Positions 1 to 7,899 of a DNA stretch of 43,447 nt are shown piece by piece. The position numbers and the translations under genes were made by a program. Numbering within the stretch: position 1 is the stretch's first letter; the number at the start of each line of letters is the position of its first letter. The stretch is from an uncultured Acidovorax sp. (GTDB taxonomy: Bacteria; Pseudomonadota; Gammaproteobacteria; Burkholderiales; Burkholderiaceae_C). The DNA lies in contig CAJYHL010000045.1 in NCBI GenBank assembly GCA_913774625.1, positions 1-43,447 on the forward strand, in the 5' to 3' direction. Below the pieces are notes generated by a model. The model saw only the letters and a list, made by a program, of their open reading frames with translations. It was not told the origin of the DNA and did no database searches.

Positions 1-1
1 T

Positions 2-541
2 CCTCGTGACAACACCGACTTCTATCACCTCAAGCCCTACGATCCTTTGATCGATGCTTTCTGGACGGCAGAAACGGCCGAGGAGGCCAGTGCCAAGGTC
101 AAGGAATACCTGGACGGCTGGTACAAGAGCTTCGAGGGTGCCCCTTGGCATGATGGCCATCTGAAGGGCGTCGAGGGCGAATACATGCCCTACTACGGCT
201 ACTGGTCCTTCGAGGCCGCCGCCGTCTGCGTCATCAACGGCATCGACGACAGCAGTTTCCGTGACCACATCCTCTATCCCAAGGATTTGGCGGATTGGGC
301 ACGCGCCAACGACTCGATTGCACGCCTCAAGCCTGGCGCCTCGGCCCTTGGGCTCCAAGGCAGCGCGGGTCGTGTGCCCGGCGGCCAACCCTGCCCCCAA
401 GCCGGTTGGTGGCACACCCCAGCCAAAACCGGCAGCCGCCGCTATTTCAAGGCAGGCGAGGTCATGCCCATCATCGAAAGCAGTTCCTACGGCGAAACTT
501 TCTGGCTCTGGGACACTGATCAAGAAGCGCCCAAACTTTGA
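2..541 (+). CDS. PoNi-like (DUF1911) type VI immunity protein, 5'-truncated by the window edge
   Basis: The frame is already open at base 2, so the true start lies left of the window; 179 residues are visible. The first part, with the segment YYGYWSFEAAAV followed by NGIDDSSFRDHILYPKDL, has the character of the C-terminal PoNi domain (DUF1911), found in proteins that neutralise PoNe DNase toxins delivered by type VI secretion. After about residue 110 the sequence changes to a Pro/Gly-rich segment and then a Trp/Cys module (PCPQAGWW, SRRYFKAGEVMP, WLWD) that I recall from other polymorphic-toxin immunity families of Burkholderiales. The protein may thus be a two-module immunity protein. No toxin gene is visible; it would be expected upstream. 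The family call is from memory of the motif pattern. Confidence 0.7.
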   Translation, partial: PRDNTDFYHLKPYDPLIDAFWTAETAEEASAKVKEYLDGWYKSFEGAPWHDGHLKGVEGEYMPYYGYWSFEAAAVCVINGIDDSSFRDHILYPKDLADWARANDSIARLKPGASALGLQGSAGRVPGGQPCPQAGWWHTPAKTGSRRYFKAGEVMPIIESSSYGETFWLWDTDQEAPKL

Positions 542-584
542 GTGACCCTGCCGGTGGAGGACTCTGAAACAAGAGCCACTCTTA

Positions 585-916
585 ATGGAACTGAACCTCC
601 ATGACGAATGGCTAATGCCAGTCGCCGGGGTGCCCTACCGGGTGGTATCCGACGATGGCAGCACGCAGGAAGGCACGCTATGCCCGTCTGGAAAGCATTG
701 ATGAGGATGAGCAGAAAGCGCTCCAGGCAAAACTAGGAGCGGCGCAGCCATGACCACTCCTACGGCAGCAGGCGTCTTGACATCGAGCGAGCAGTCCCAT
801 CTCGGGGTTGGTGGGAGTACTTCTAGGGCGAAGCCATCGGGTGTATCCCCCTAGCAGAAGCCGAGGCAAACTGCTACTGGCAACTCGCCATTCAGAACAT
901 CGAGGCCGTGGTCTGA
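585..916 (+). pseudogene. Decayed coding remnants in the 473-bp gap between the immunity gene and the ABC-3C operon
   Basis: Three short reading stretches follow each other in different frames. Bases 585-701 read a 38-codon peptide containing LHDEWLMPVAGVPYRVVSDD, which resembles the small domain often attached to type VI VgrG/PAAR cargo proteins. Bases 655-753 continue in another frame with ARYARLESIDEDEQKAL, as if a single-base shift had broken the same gene. Bases 749-916 read a third frame with an in-frame stop at 824-826 and end in EANCYWQLAIQNIEAVV. None has a convincing ribosome binding site and full length. I interpret the stretch as wreckage of one or two toxin/immunity genes; the original family is not recognised. 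Confidence 0.45.
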
Positions 917-962
917 CTTAAACCAAACAGCCTCTTGGAATCCTGGGGCGATTCATTAAGGT

Positions 963-977
963 ATGCTCAAATAGCAT
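963..977. promoter_or_regulatory. Short perfect dyad upstream of the ABC-3C operon
   Basis: ATGCT-CAAAT-AGCAT is a perfect 5-bp inverted repeat with a 5-bp centre, about 38 bp before the preferred start of the first defence gene. It could be an operator or a chance palindrome. I cannot place a convincing -35/-10 pair around it. Confidence 0.25.
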
Positions 978-1014
978 GCCCCACGTTGAGAGGGCGTCGT
1001 GTCAGGGGGAAGAC

Positions 1015-2241
1015 ATGAGTTCTGGGACTAAAATCACAGGAAATGATCACTCCGCTATCGATGCGGCTTTGGGGTTTTACTATCAATCACTATATGGACT
1101 GCTAGCCGCTGTCAAAGCTGTTGAAGACGACGCCACTGTGTGTTTGGAGCGTTTAGACGATGTGGAGATTGTCCTAAACGGAAAATCGCTACTGGTTCAG
1201 CTCAAGCACTCCCTGAGCAAAAAGCCGAAGGGAGTGAGCCTTGCCTCCGTGGCCCTCTGGAAGACACTCAGAGCATGGATCGACGTGCTACCGAAGCTAA
1301 GCCTTGACGATACGCGCTTCCAACTCGTCACTGTGGCGCCTTTGCCGCCCGGGAGCGTCCTAGCGCCTCTGCTTGATGAAAAGAGCTCACGCAGCAATCT
1401 CTTGAAATGTCTGGAAGCAGAGGCCAAACGAGTGATAGATGAGCACGCTGCAGCTGAGGCAAGTGGCAAGAACCCCTTGCCGCACGTCGAGAGACTACCA
1501 GGCTGTTCTGCCTTTCTCGCTCTCCCGAAGACGACCCGCAACAAGCTCCTATCGAGGGCGACAATCCAACCTGCTGCGCACGACATCAATAAGATTCAAC
1601 TCGACATCACTAGCGCGCTTACGAACTTCCCTCCGGACCAGCGTGAAGCAATTTCGCAGCGCCTCGTGGAGTGGTGGGACCTGCAGATCGTTTACTCGTT
1701 CTGCGGCAAGAGGGAGCGATTCATCACCAGACTTGAGGTCCTACAGCGATTGCTCGAGATTGCCGGCGAACTGGCACGCGAAGAACTGCTCGCCGACTTT
1801 CAGTTCCAGTTCCCACCCGATGACCACAATCCGCCGTCAATGATCGCCACGCAGCTAGAACTCGTGGGCTGCACTATGTCAGAGATTCAGTCAGCGCAAC
1901 ACGAAGAATGGAAGGCAAGGTCCCAGCGCCACAAATGGATGACTGAGCGAATGGACATGGCCGTACGTATCGATCGATACGACAAATATCTGGTGCAGGA
2001 ATGGAGATACCGACACAAGCCGATGGCCGAGCAGCATCATTTGGCCGCGGAAGACGAGAAGCGCGCTGCTGGGTTGGGGATCTTTAAGTGGTCATTCTTC
2101 CAAGCCCACAGGGAAGTCGATCCTTTCGCTCAAAACTGGAACTCCTCCTACTACGTGCGCGGCAGCTATCAAGTGTTAGCGGTTGAGCAAAGCGTTGGAT
2201 GGCACCCTGACTACGTGACTTTATTGAAGGGCTGTGCATGA
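1015..2241 (+). CDS. ABC-3C system component with N-terminal nuclease-like motif
   Basis: First gene of a three-gene ABC-three-component conflict system. I chose the ATG at 1015 (408 aa) over the in-frame ATG at 976 because AGGGGGAAG lies just upstream and the conserved start GNDHSAIDAALGFYYQ follows. The N-terminal 70 residues contain the GFYYQ signature, an acidic patch ERLDDVEIV (E45, D48, D49, E51) and VQLKH (Q62, K64). This is the D-(x)n-QxK pattern of PD-(D/E)XK-like nucleases such as DUF4297/Cap4. The C-terminus, with YYVRGSYQVLAVEQ and GWHPDY, resembles the C-terminal domains defined for ABC-3C proteins. The middle is charged and helical. It overlaps the next gene by ATGA. Nuclease activity is inferred, not shown. 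Confidence 0.75.
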   Translation: MSSGTKITGNDHSAIDAALGFYYQSLYGLLAAVKAVEDDATVCLERLDDVEIVLNGKSLLVQLKHSLSKKPKGVSLASVALWKTLRAWIDVLPKLSLDDTRFQLVTVAPLPPGSVLAPLLDEKSSRSNLLKCLEAEAKRVIDEHAAAEASGKNPLPHVERLPGCSAFLALPKTTRNKLLSRATIQPAAHDINKIQLDITSALTNFPPDQREAISQRLVEWWDLQIVYSFCGKRERFITRLEVLQRLLEIAGELAREELLADFQFQFPPDDHNPPSMIATQLELVGCTMSEIQSAQHEEWKARSQRHKWMTERMDMAVRIDRYDKYLVQEWRYRHKPMAEQHHLAAEDEKRAAGLGIFKWSFFQAHREVDPFAQNWNSSYYVRGSYQVLAVEQSVGWHPDYVTLLKGCA

Positions 2242-2717
2242 TCGCTGCTCGCGATGTCTTCGCCGAGACAAATCCAGCATTCTGCGGCGCGGTGCTAACA
2301 CAGTTTTGCTTATCCTACCAAGCGGCACGGCCTGACGTTCGCCCGGCAGTCGCATTGGTCTACCTAGTCGTGCCCCTAGCAATTTCGGAAGACTTGGCGC
2401 CAACCTTTGATGGCTGTAACCATGAGACAGGGCTCACCCTATGGATGAGCCGAAACCCTACGATTTCAGTCGACTTGGCAAAGAAGGTCAACTCGACGCT
2501 AGAAATCACGACCATCGCCATTCGCTTTGGCTGCATCGCCGGCATCTTCAAACTCACAGCGGACGGCAGCGTTGAGAGTACTCGGAAAACGTTACCTGCA
2601 GCAGTGACAACCGGCCTGACTGGTGCTTCATTTAAGCGGGCGCGCCTGCTGGGGACTTGGATGGCCGGCATGGGCTCGCCCAGGTCCGTCTTGGAAGTAT
2701 TAGGAGTTTCCGTATGA
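2238..2717 (+). CDS. ABC-3C system middle component
   Basis: A 159-residue protein with the layout of three-component ABC system middle components (MC3 type). It has [13 protein letters not shown] near the N-terminus, a YLVVPLAIS strand, a conserved Trp-Met region followed by an NP pair (WMSRNP), and a late helix with [11 protein letters not shown]. These proteins are thought to bridge the sensor/effector protein and the SMC-like ATPase. The start overlaps the upstream stop (ATGA) and its own stop overlaps the ATPase start (ATGA), so translational coupling and fixed stoichiometry are likely. It has no transmembrane segment. Function beyond membership of the system is unknown. Confidence 0.8.
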   Translation: MIAARDVFAETNPAFCGAVLTQFCLSYQAARPDVRPAVALVYLVVPLAISEDLAPTFDGCNHETGLTLWMSRNPTISVDLAKKVNSTLEITTIAIRFGCIAGIFKLTADGSVESTRKTLPAAVTTGLTGASFKRARLLGTWMAGMGSPRSVLEVLGVSV

Positions 2718-4741
2718 AACGATGGAACATCGCCAGCGTCTTCTTTATCGGTGAGGAAGGCGCTTTCCGAATCATCGAATTGGATGCTGACCGTGTGAAC
2801 ATCATCACTGGCGCATCTGGAACGGGCAAGTCGGCGATCATCAAAGCATTGGACTATTGCCTGGGATCGTCAAAGTGCCAGCTTCCCGTCTATGTGAGGC
2901 GCCGCTGCGTCGCTGTGGGAGTAAAGTGGATAAGAGGTGCCGACGAGATGATCTCGTGCCGCCAAGTCCCGCTTGTCGGCAAGGCACCAAATTCCTACAT
3001 GTATGTGACTACGGGAAGAAACCTAAAGGTTCCTCACTCTGTGGAGGAGTTTGAAGGCAGAGGACTGGTTGCAGTCAGCAAGACCAGATTGGGAGAGGCC
3101 TTCGGCATTGAGACGATGCCTGCAGAAGACTCTGAGCAGCCCGAAAGAAATTCACTTGACAGACCGTCAATTCGCCAGTTCACGCCATACATGTTCGTCA
3201 CGAAGGAGGTGATCGATAGCGAGACGGTGCTGCTTCACGGGCTTGACGACAACCGCAAAGCCCCCCCCATCATCTCGACGATGCCCTACTTCTTGGGCGT
3301 GGTGACTGGGTCAACGGCGGCAGCCGAGCGTCGCCTTCGACAGGCACGCAGAGCTCTGGAGATCGACACTGCTCGTGAAGAAGCCCGTGTCGCAAAGGAC
3401 AGCTTGCTAAAGCAGAGATCTCGGATACTGCTGGGTGAAGCGCAGCAACTTGGACTCATTGAGCGCACGCCCGAAGAAGCTGACGAAGCCATCCTTATCA
3501 CCATGTTACGTAGGGCAGCTTCGCCAGCAGCTCGACCGCTGCAGTACCCAGGGGCTGACCAGCTTGACTCATTGCAGGAGCGCCGCCAAGCCACACTGAA
3601 GGAGTTGAACCAGACAAAACGCAAGCTTCGAGCGCTGGCCATCACTGAACAGGAATCGTTGGACTACGAAGCTGCAGTAGGAACCCAGTACCAGAAGCTC
3701 CGGATTGCCGAGCATCTCCATCTGATGGACGTGCCCAGGAAGTGTCCGGTCTGCGACTCCGAAACGGACGCTGGCGCCGAGATCGCCGTCGCCATGAGGC
3801 AATCACTCGAGACAATTCGTGCTGAGACGAGCGCAGTCGGGCGTCTCAGGCCACAGATCGGCGAGGCGTCGGATCAGTTGAGGAAGCGAATTGAAGAGCT
3901 CAGCGGACTGCTAAGGGAACTCGATGCTGGAGTCGCGTCCGCGCTGAGCCAGATTGCTGAGGCCAAGCAATTTGCCGACCTTGCTCAGTTCCAATCCTTC
4001 TTCCGCGGCAAAGCGACATACTTCCTTGAAACCGTTGACGACCAGCTTCTGAAACCATCCAAGGACCTAACTAAGCAGCGAGATGAAATTGCCGAACTAG
4101 AAGCGAAGGTTGACGCTGACAGCCGACGAATCCGCATGCGTCGGGCCGAAGCGGCCGTCTCACGGTACGCCTCCGAGGTTTTCTCAAAGTTGCCAAAGGT
4201 TGAGCCCTGTGTTGATGCAGAGCTTATCTTCTCGGCTCGCGAGCCTTCCATCTCTGTCATTGAGGCCGTACCTGAACGTGCGGTGCTCTCGATGGCGGAT
4301 CTAGGTTCGGATCAAAATTGGCTGGCAGTTCACGTCGCGCTGGCGTTTGGACTGCAAAGACACTTCGAGACCGAGCGAAGGCCCGTACCAGGCGTCATCG
4401 TCCTTGACCAGCTCAGCCGGCCCTACTTCCCCAATCAGGATCGGGATGCCGATAAAGTTGACGACGACGGGGATGAGGATGTCGCCGAGGTCGACGCTGA
4501 CTTAGATGAATCGCGCCCGGATGAGATCTCGATTTCTGACGACGAGGACTATTTGGCCATGCGACAACACATCGACTTCCTATTCAAAGAGGTTGAGGCA
4601 CGCAGCGGCTTGCAAGTACTCCTTCTGGAGCATGCCTACTTTCCGTCAGATCCTCGCTACGTGTCAGCGACGAAGGAGCGCTGGACCAAAGCGTCGGGTG
4701 AGGGCCTTATCCCTCGTGACTGGAAACGCCGGTCTGCGTAG
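2714..4741 (+). CDS. DUF3732 SMC/Rad50-like ATPase of the ABC-3C system
   Basis: The ATG at 2714 overlaps the previous stop, giving 675 aa; an upstream ATG at 2657 lies inside the previous gene and is rejected. Residues 1-40 hold a Walker A, GASGTGKS (G33-S40). The centre is a long charged coiled-coil interrupted by CPVC (C344, C347), like the zinc hook of Rad50. The C-terminal half has the Walker B-like strand [14 protein letters not shown] (D565) typical of DUF3732, then a strongly acidic stretch at residues 576-612, then [11 protein letters not shown]3732 proteins are the ATPases of ABC-3C systems, predicted to act in anti-invader defence. The acidic stretch directly after the Walker B is notable. 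Base composition is lower in GC than the flanking chromosome. Confidence 0.85.
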   Translation: MKRWNIASVFFIGEEGAFRIIELDADRVNIITGASGTGKSAIIKALDYCLGSSKCQLPVYVRRRCVAVGVKWIRGADEMISCRQVPLVGKAPNSYMYVTTGRNLKVPHSVEEFEGRGLVAVSKTRLGEAFGIETMPAEDSEQPERNSLDRPSIRQFTPYMFVTKEVIDSETVLLHGLDDNRKAPPIISTMPYFLGVVTGSTAAAERRLRQARRALEIDTAREEARVAKDSLLKQRSRILLGEAQQLGLIERTPEEADEAILITMLRRAASPAARPLQYPGADQLDSLQERRQATLKELNQTKRKLRALAITEQESLDYEAAVGTQYQKLRIAEHLHLMDVPRKCPVCDSETDAGAEIAVAMRQSLETIRAETSAVGRLRPQIGEASDQLRKRIEELSGLLRELDAGVASALSQIAEAKQFADLAQFQSFFRGKATYFLETVDDQLLKPSKDLTKQRDEIAELEAKVDADSRRIRMRRAEAAVSRYASEVFSKLPKVEPCVDAELIFSAREPSISVIEAVPERAVLSMADLGSDQNWLAVHVALAFGLQRHFETERRPVPGVIVLDQLSRPYFPNQDRDADKVDDDGDEDVAEVDADLDESRPDEISISDDEDYLAMRQHIDFLFKEVEARSGLQVLLLEHAYFPSDPRYVSATKERWTKASGEGLIPRDWKRRSA

Positions 4742-4850
4742 CTATCGAGCGCCCACCTTCGCGGCTTGCAGGCTGACATTCGCGCACTCGTGAGGGCGCA
4801 GGCATCAAGCTTCCGCAACTGTTGAAGGGAGCGATTGATCTCTAGGTTGA

Positions 4851-5108
4851 GCCCTAAGGCTACTGTTTCAGCATGCCTGTGGGCGCCACCACTCCGAAGA
4901 TACGACCCGCCTCAACGCCCTGGAAGCCCGATTCGGCTATGGGGAAATGTTCGAGAACGACGCAACCTTTAGCAGGGAAGCGACCCGCCAGGCCCACTAC
5001 TCTGCGATAGGGTTTCTAGGCGAAAACCAACACCAGCGGCACCATTTCTTATCGCGTTTGAGCAATCACAAACAGCCGTCAAGCCCGTCGGCAATCAGCT
5101 CGTCATAG
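4851..5108 (+). pseudogene. Open frame without a usable start, probable gene relic
   Basis: This lies in the roughly 490-bp gap between the ATPase gene and the rimO fragment. One frame stays open for 85 codons after a TGA at 4848 and includes RLNALEARFGYGEMFENDAT and REATRQAHYSAIGFLGE, which look like real globular protein sequence. There is no ATG or GTG near its beginning and no ribosome binding site. After about residue 60 the composition turns to low-quality Ser/His/Gln-rich sequence. I do not recognise the family. It is most likely the leftover of a gene cut when the island was rearranged. The rest of the gap shows nothing I can assign. Confidence 0.3.
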
Positions 5109-5167
5109 CGCTACGAATGCTCAGCGACACGCTTACAGCACCGTCCGCCAACAGGTATAAATAGACT

Positions 5168-5236
5168 TGCTTTTGGGCAGCCCAGGCTGACGAAGCCGAC
5201 TTTGGGTGTTTTCGTGGGGGAGAGTGCTTCGCTCAT
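5168..5236 (-). pseudogene. rimO: 5' fragment of rimO, truncated at the island boundary
   Basis: Starting at the ATG at 5236 on the minus strand, 23 codons read MSEALSPTKTPKVGFVSLGC followed by PKA. This is the N-terminus of RimO, the radical-SAM enzyme that methylthiolates ribosomal protein S12, including the first cysteine of its N-terminal domain. Family members continue with a TDSE-like segment; here the sequence departs after PKA and stops at 5111. phaR lies 66 bp upstream on the same strand, as expected for phaR-rimO synteny in this family as I recall it. The fragment cannot be functional. The break coincides with the drop in GC at the edge of the defence block, so the island most likely inserted here. 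Confidence 0.75.
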
Positions 5237-5302
5237 CCCGCTATTGTCCCAGTTCTGCCTGCAACAGGGCTGCGGTGCGTGCAGGCCGCGCGCCAATCGC
5301 GC

Positions 5303-5884
5303 TCAGCGCTTGATGCCGAACGCCCCCAGCATCTGCTCGGTCTGCTTCTGCATCTGCTCCTGCACCTGGGCGAAGACGGCTTGCGACTGCTCGACGTAGC
5401 TGCCCATCATGCCCTTGAGCATGGGCGACTGCAGGTGCATGTATTTGCTCCACATCTCGGGCGTCATGACCTGGGACTGCTCGGTCATGCGGGCCTGGAT
5501 CTCGGTGAAGGCCTGCACGTTCTTCTCGAGGTAGGCGCCCATGAAGCCCTGCATGGCATGGCCGTAGAAGCGGATGATGTTGGCCAGCACCGCTTCGGTG
5601 AACATCGGCGCACCGCCGGCCTCTTCTTCCAGGATGATCTGCAGCAGGATGCTGCGCGTGAGGTCGTCTCCGGTCTTGGCGTCGCGCACCGCGACCGACT
5701 CACCGTCCATCACCAGCTGCTTGACCTCGGCCAGCGTGATGTAGGTGGAGGTCGAGGTGTCGTAGAGCCGGCGGTTCGGGTACTTCTTGATCACGCGCTG
5801 TGCGGTGGAAGCCTCGGGGGCGATAGGGGAATCGTCTGGCACAGCTGGGGGCTCCTCGGGCATCGCGCCCATCATTCCATTCAT
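5303..5884 (-). CDS. phaR: Polyhydroxyalkanoate synthesis repressor PhaR
   Basis: A 193-residue DNA-binding regulator of polyhydroxyalkanoate storage. After a 30-residue variable leader comes the PhaR DNA-binding domain with the signature VIKKYPNRRLYDT and STYITLAEVKQLV. It is followed by the PHB accumulation region (DLTRSILLQIILEEE). The C-terminal half is rich in Gln and Met, as usual for PhaR proteins that bind nascent granules and release repression of phasin genes. The start at 5884 gives a clustered MNGMMGAM; a downstream Met is possible. No pha synthesis genes are in the window; its neighbour rimO is destroyed just downstream. Confidence 0.93.
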   Translation of the reverse strand: MNGMMGAMPEEPPAVPDDSPIAPEASTAQRVIKKYPNRRLYDTSTSTYITLAEVKQLVMDGESVAVRDAKTGDDLTRSILLQIILEEEAGGAPMFTEAVLANIIRFYGHAMQGFMGAYLEKNVQAFTEIQARMTEQSQVMTPEMWSKYMHLQSPMLKGMMGSYVEQSQAVFAQVQEQMQKQTEQMLGAFGIKR

Positions 5885-6134
5885 TCGTATGTTTCTCGCT
5901 GATCGATTCTATGGATTGGCGCTGCGGCCGCCGCAAAGGATTACCCGTAAACGGCGTGCCCAGGGGGGCTGACCCTCAAGAAAGTCACAGAAGCTCCATT
6001 TTTGTTACAGCAGATCGGCATTCCCTGACCTCTTTGTAAGACACATCCCACAAACCGCCGGAGGCCCGGCCCTGAGACTCGTCAATACCCGCTCGCGCGG
6101 TTTGCAATTCTTCACTTTCCACGGAGCAACCTCC

Positions 6135-6671
6135 ATGGCCTCCCACAATACCGGTGGGCGCCTTCCGCAGATCAGCAGGCTGAGAGCGGATCAGGCCATC
6201 GGCTCTACGAACGCGAACACCATGGGAAACTATCCACAGAGAACTCGGCAGCAAAAGGGGCTACTCCAGCAATTCACTCCGCTGGATCTTTCGCCGTCAT
6301 GGGAGCGAGGCGAGGTCATCAAGGTCCGGGGCGTGCGCGTCATCGCACTGTCCGGCCACGCCACCTACTCGGACCGGGAATACGTCGTCGAGCAGGCCGT
6401 AGGCTGCATCGAGGTGATCGGCAACCGCGTGGCCACGCGCGCCACCGTGCTGCTGATCGGCTTCACGCTGGCGGCTGAGATTCCGCCCGCCACCTTCCGC
6501 ATGACGGAGGACGAGGCCATAGGCACCATGACGCTGCCAGCGAGCTGCCTGAGCGCCTACATCATGACCGCCAACAGCCCGGCCGCGTATTTCCGCATGG
6601 GCGGCGACGGCTCGCTCAACGCGTTGGCGACCGACGCGTCGTCGCTGCGCACGCATTCGGCCATCGCCTGA
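6135..6671 (+). CDS. Hypothetical protein, family not recognised
   Basis: A 178-residue frame starting at ATG 6135, preceded by GGAG at 8-nt spacing; an upstream TTG start at 6102 is less likely. The first 50 residues are polar and probably disordered. The remainder has several beta-like stretches (GEVIKVRGVRVIALSG, YVVEQAVGCIEVIG, ATVLLIGFTL) and a fairly hydrophobic C-terminal third. There is no clear signal peptide or known motif. A strong bidirectional terminator lies 50 bp after its stop, which supports transcription from this strand. I cannot assign a function; the possibility that it is a chance frame in GC-rich DNA remains. Confidence 0.5.
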   Translation: MASHNTGGRLPQISRLRADQAIGSTNANTMGNYPQRTRQQKGLLQQFTPLDLSPSWERGEVIKVRGVRVIALSGHATYSDREYVVEQAVGCIEVIGNRVATRATVLLIGFTLAAEIPPATFRMTEDEAIGTMTLPASCLSAYIMTANSPAAYFRMGGDGSLNALATDASSLRTHSAIA

Positions 6672-6721
6672 AAGCCGGGCGGAGCGTCGCGCCGTCGGCG
6701 CGCGCCATGGCCGCCAAAGCT

Positions 6722-6750
6722 AAAAAGGCCCGGTCTGACCGGGCCTTTTT
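6722..6750. terminator. Bidirectional intrinsic terminator
   Basis: AAAAAGGCCCGGTC-TGA-CCGGGCCTTTTT forms a strong GC stem flanked by an A-run on one side and a T-run on the other. It serves both the plus-strand gene ending at 6671 and the long minus-strand uronate/TRAP operon ending at 6858. Confidence 0.9.
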
Positions 6751-6857
6751 AGCGTTCTTTCTGGACGGTGCCGCCGACGCAGGCGTCCACGCGGGCTCGC
6801 CTCGGTGCCGGCCCTGGGCCTCTTGCGCTTTCAGCTCCCGCGTTGCTGCCGGGACCC

Positions 6858-7850
6858 TCAATCGGGCTTGATGTTGGCGGCCTTGATGACCTGGGCCCAT
6901 TTGTCCACCTCGGCCCTCTGGAAGGCCGCGATCTGCGCGGTGGTCATGTCGGCCGGCTCCATGCCGAAGCTCCTGAGCCGCGCCTGCATCTCGGGCTGGG
7001 CCAGGACCTTGCGGATCTCGTCGTGCAGCCGCGTGACGATGGGCGCGGGCGTGCCGGCCGGCACGAAGATGGCCTGCCACGAGACGACCTCGAAATCCTG
7101 CAGCCCCGGCACGCCGGATTCGGCGACCGTCGGCACATCGGGCATGGAGGCAAGGCGCTTGGCCGAGGTGACGGCGATGGCCCGCAGCTTGCCGCTCTGG
7201 ATGTGCGGGGCCGCGACCACGGTGGTGTCGAACATCATGTCCACCTGGCCGCCGATCACGTCCTGGATCGCAGGGCCGCTGCCTTTGTAAGGCACGTGGG
7301 TGAACTTGACGCCCGACTTGTAGCTCATCAGTTCCAGCGCCAGATGCTGCGAGGTGCCCGTGCCCGCCGATGCCGACGAGAGCCCGCCCTGCCGCGCCCT
7401 GGCGGCGTTCAGCACGTCCTGCAGCGTCTTGTAGGGGCTGCTGGCGGCCACCACCAGCACCACCGGATTGGTGCCGATCAGAGTGACCGGCGCGAACGAC
7501 TTGATCGGGTCGTAGCCCAGCTTGGGATAGAGGCTCACGTTGATCGCGTGCGAGCTGATGGTGCCGCCCAGCAGGGTGTAGCCATCGGGCGCGGCGCGCG
7601 CGGCGATCTCCGATCCCACGCCTCCGCCCGCCCCGCCCTTGTTGTCCACCACCACCGTCGCGCCCAGCGCCGTGCCCAGCCGCTGGGCGATGAGCCGGCC
7701 CAGCGTGTCGGTTGTGCCGCCCGCGGCGAACGGCACCAGGTAGGTGATGGCCTTGCCCGTGGGCCACTGGCCCTGTGCGGCGGCGGGCAAGCCCCAGGCT
7801 GCGCCGGTGGCGGTGAGGACGGCGGTGGCGAGTAGCGATCTGCGTTGCAT
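6858..7850 (-). CDS. Bug/TctC-family extracytoplasmic solute-binding protein
   Basis: 330 residues with a Tat/Sec-like leader (MQRRSLLATAVLTATG, cleavage near AAAQG) and the hallmark Bug-family segments LVPFAAGGTTDTLGR, VVVDNKGGAGG, PDGYTLL, VPYKGSGPAIQDVIGGQVD and SGKLRAIAV. Such periplasmic proteins bind carboxylated compounds and normally feed a TctAB permease, or act as sensors. It is the last gene of the minus-strand operon, 49 bp after dctM, with a good GGAGA ribosome binding site. No tctA or tctB is nearby. It may therefore be an orphan binding protein for an aldarate or uronate, borrowing a distant TctAB or acting in sensing. Substrate is inferred from context only. Confidence 0.9.
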   Translation of the reverse strand: MQRRSLLATAVLTATGAAWGLPAAAQGQWPTGKAITYLVPFAAGGTTDTLGRLIAQRLGTALGATVVVDNKGGAGGGVGSEIAARAAPDGYTLLGGTISSHAINVSLYPKLGYDPIKSFAPVTLIGTNPVVLVVAASSPYKTLQDVLNAARARQGGLSSASAGTGTSQHLALELMSYKSGVKFTHVPYKGSGPAIQDVIGGQVDMMFDTTVVAAPHIQSGKLRAIAVTSAKRLASMPDVPTVAESGVPGLQDFEVVSWQAIFVPAGTPAPIVTRLHDEIRKVLAQPEMQARLRSFGMEPADMTTAQIAAFQRAEVDKWAQVIKAANIKPD

Positions 7851-7899
7851 GGTGTGTCTCCGTTGTGTGGTTGTCGATGGGGTGGGCGCTGCGGACCGG

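Noticed and set aside
2657-2716. Upstream ATG for the DUF3732 ATPase
   Set aside because: It would overlap 60 bp of the middle-component gene; the ATG at 2714 gives the standard 4-bp overlap and the family-like N-terminus.
5279-5902. Plus-strand frame opposite phaR
   Set aside because: Shadow of the PhaR gene, composed of Leu/His repeats.
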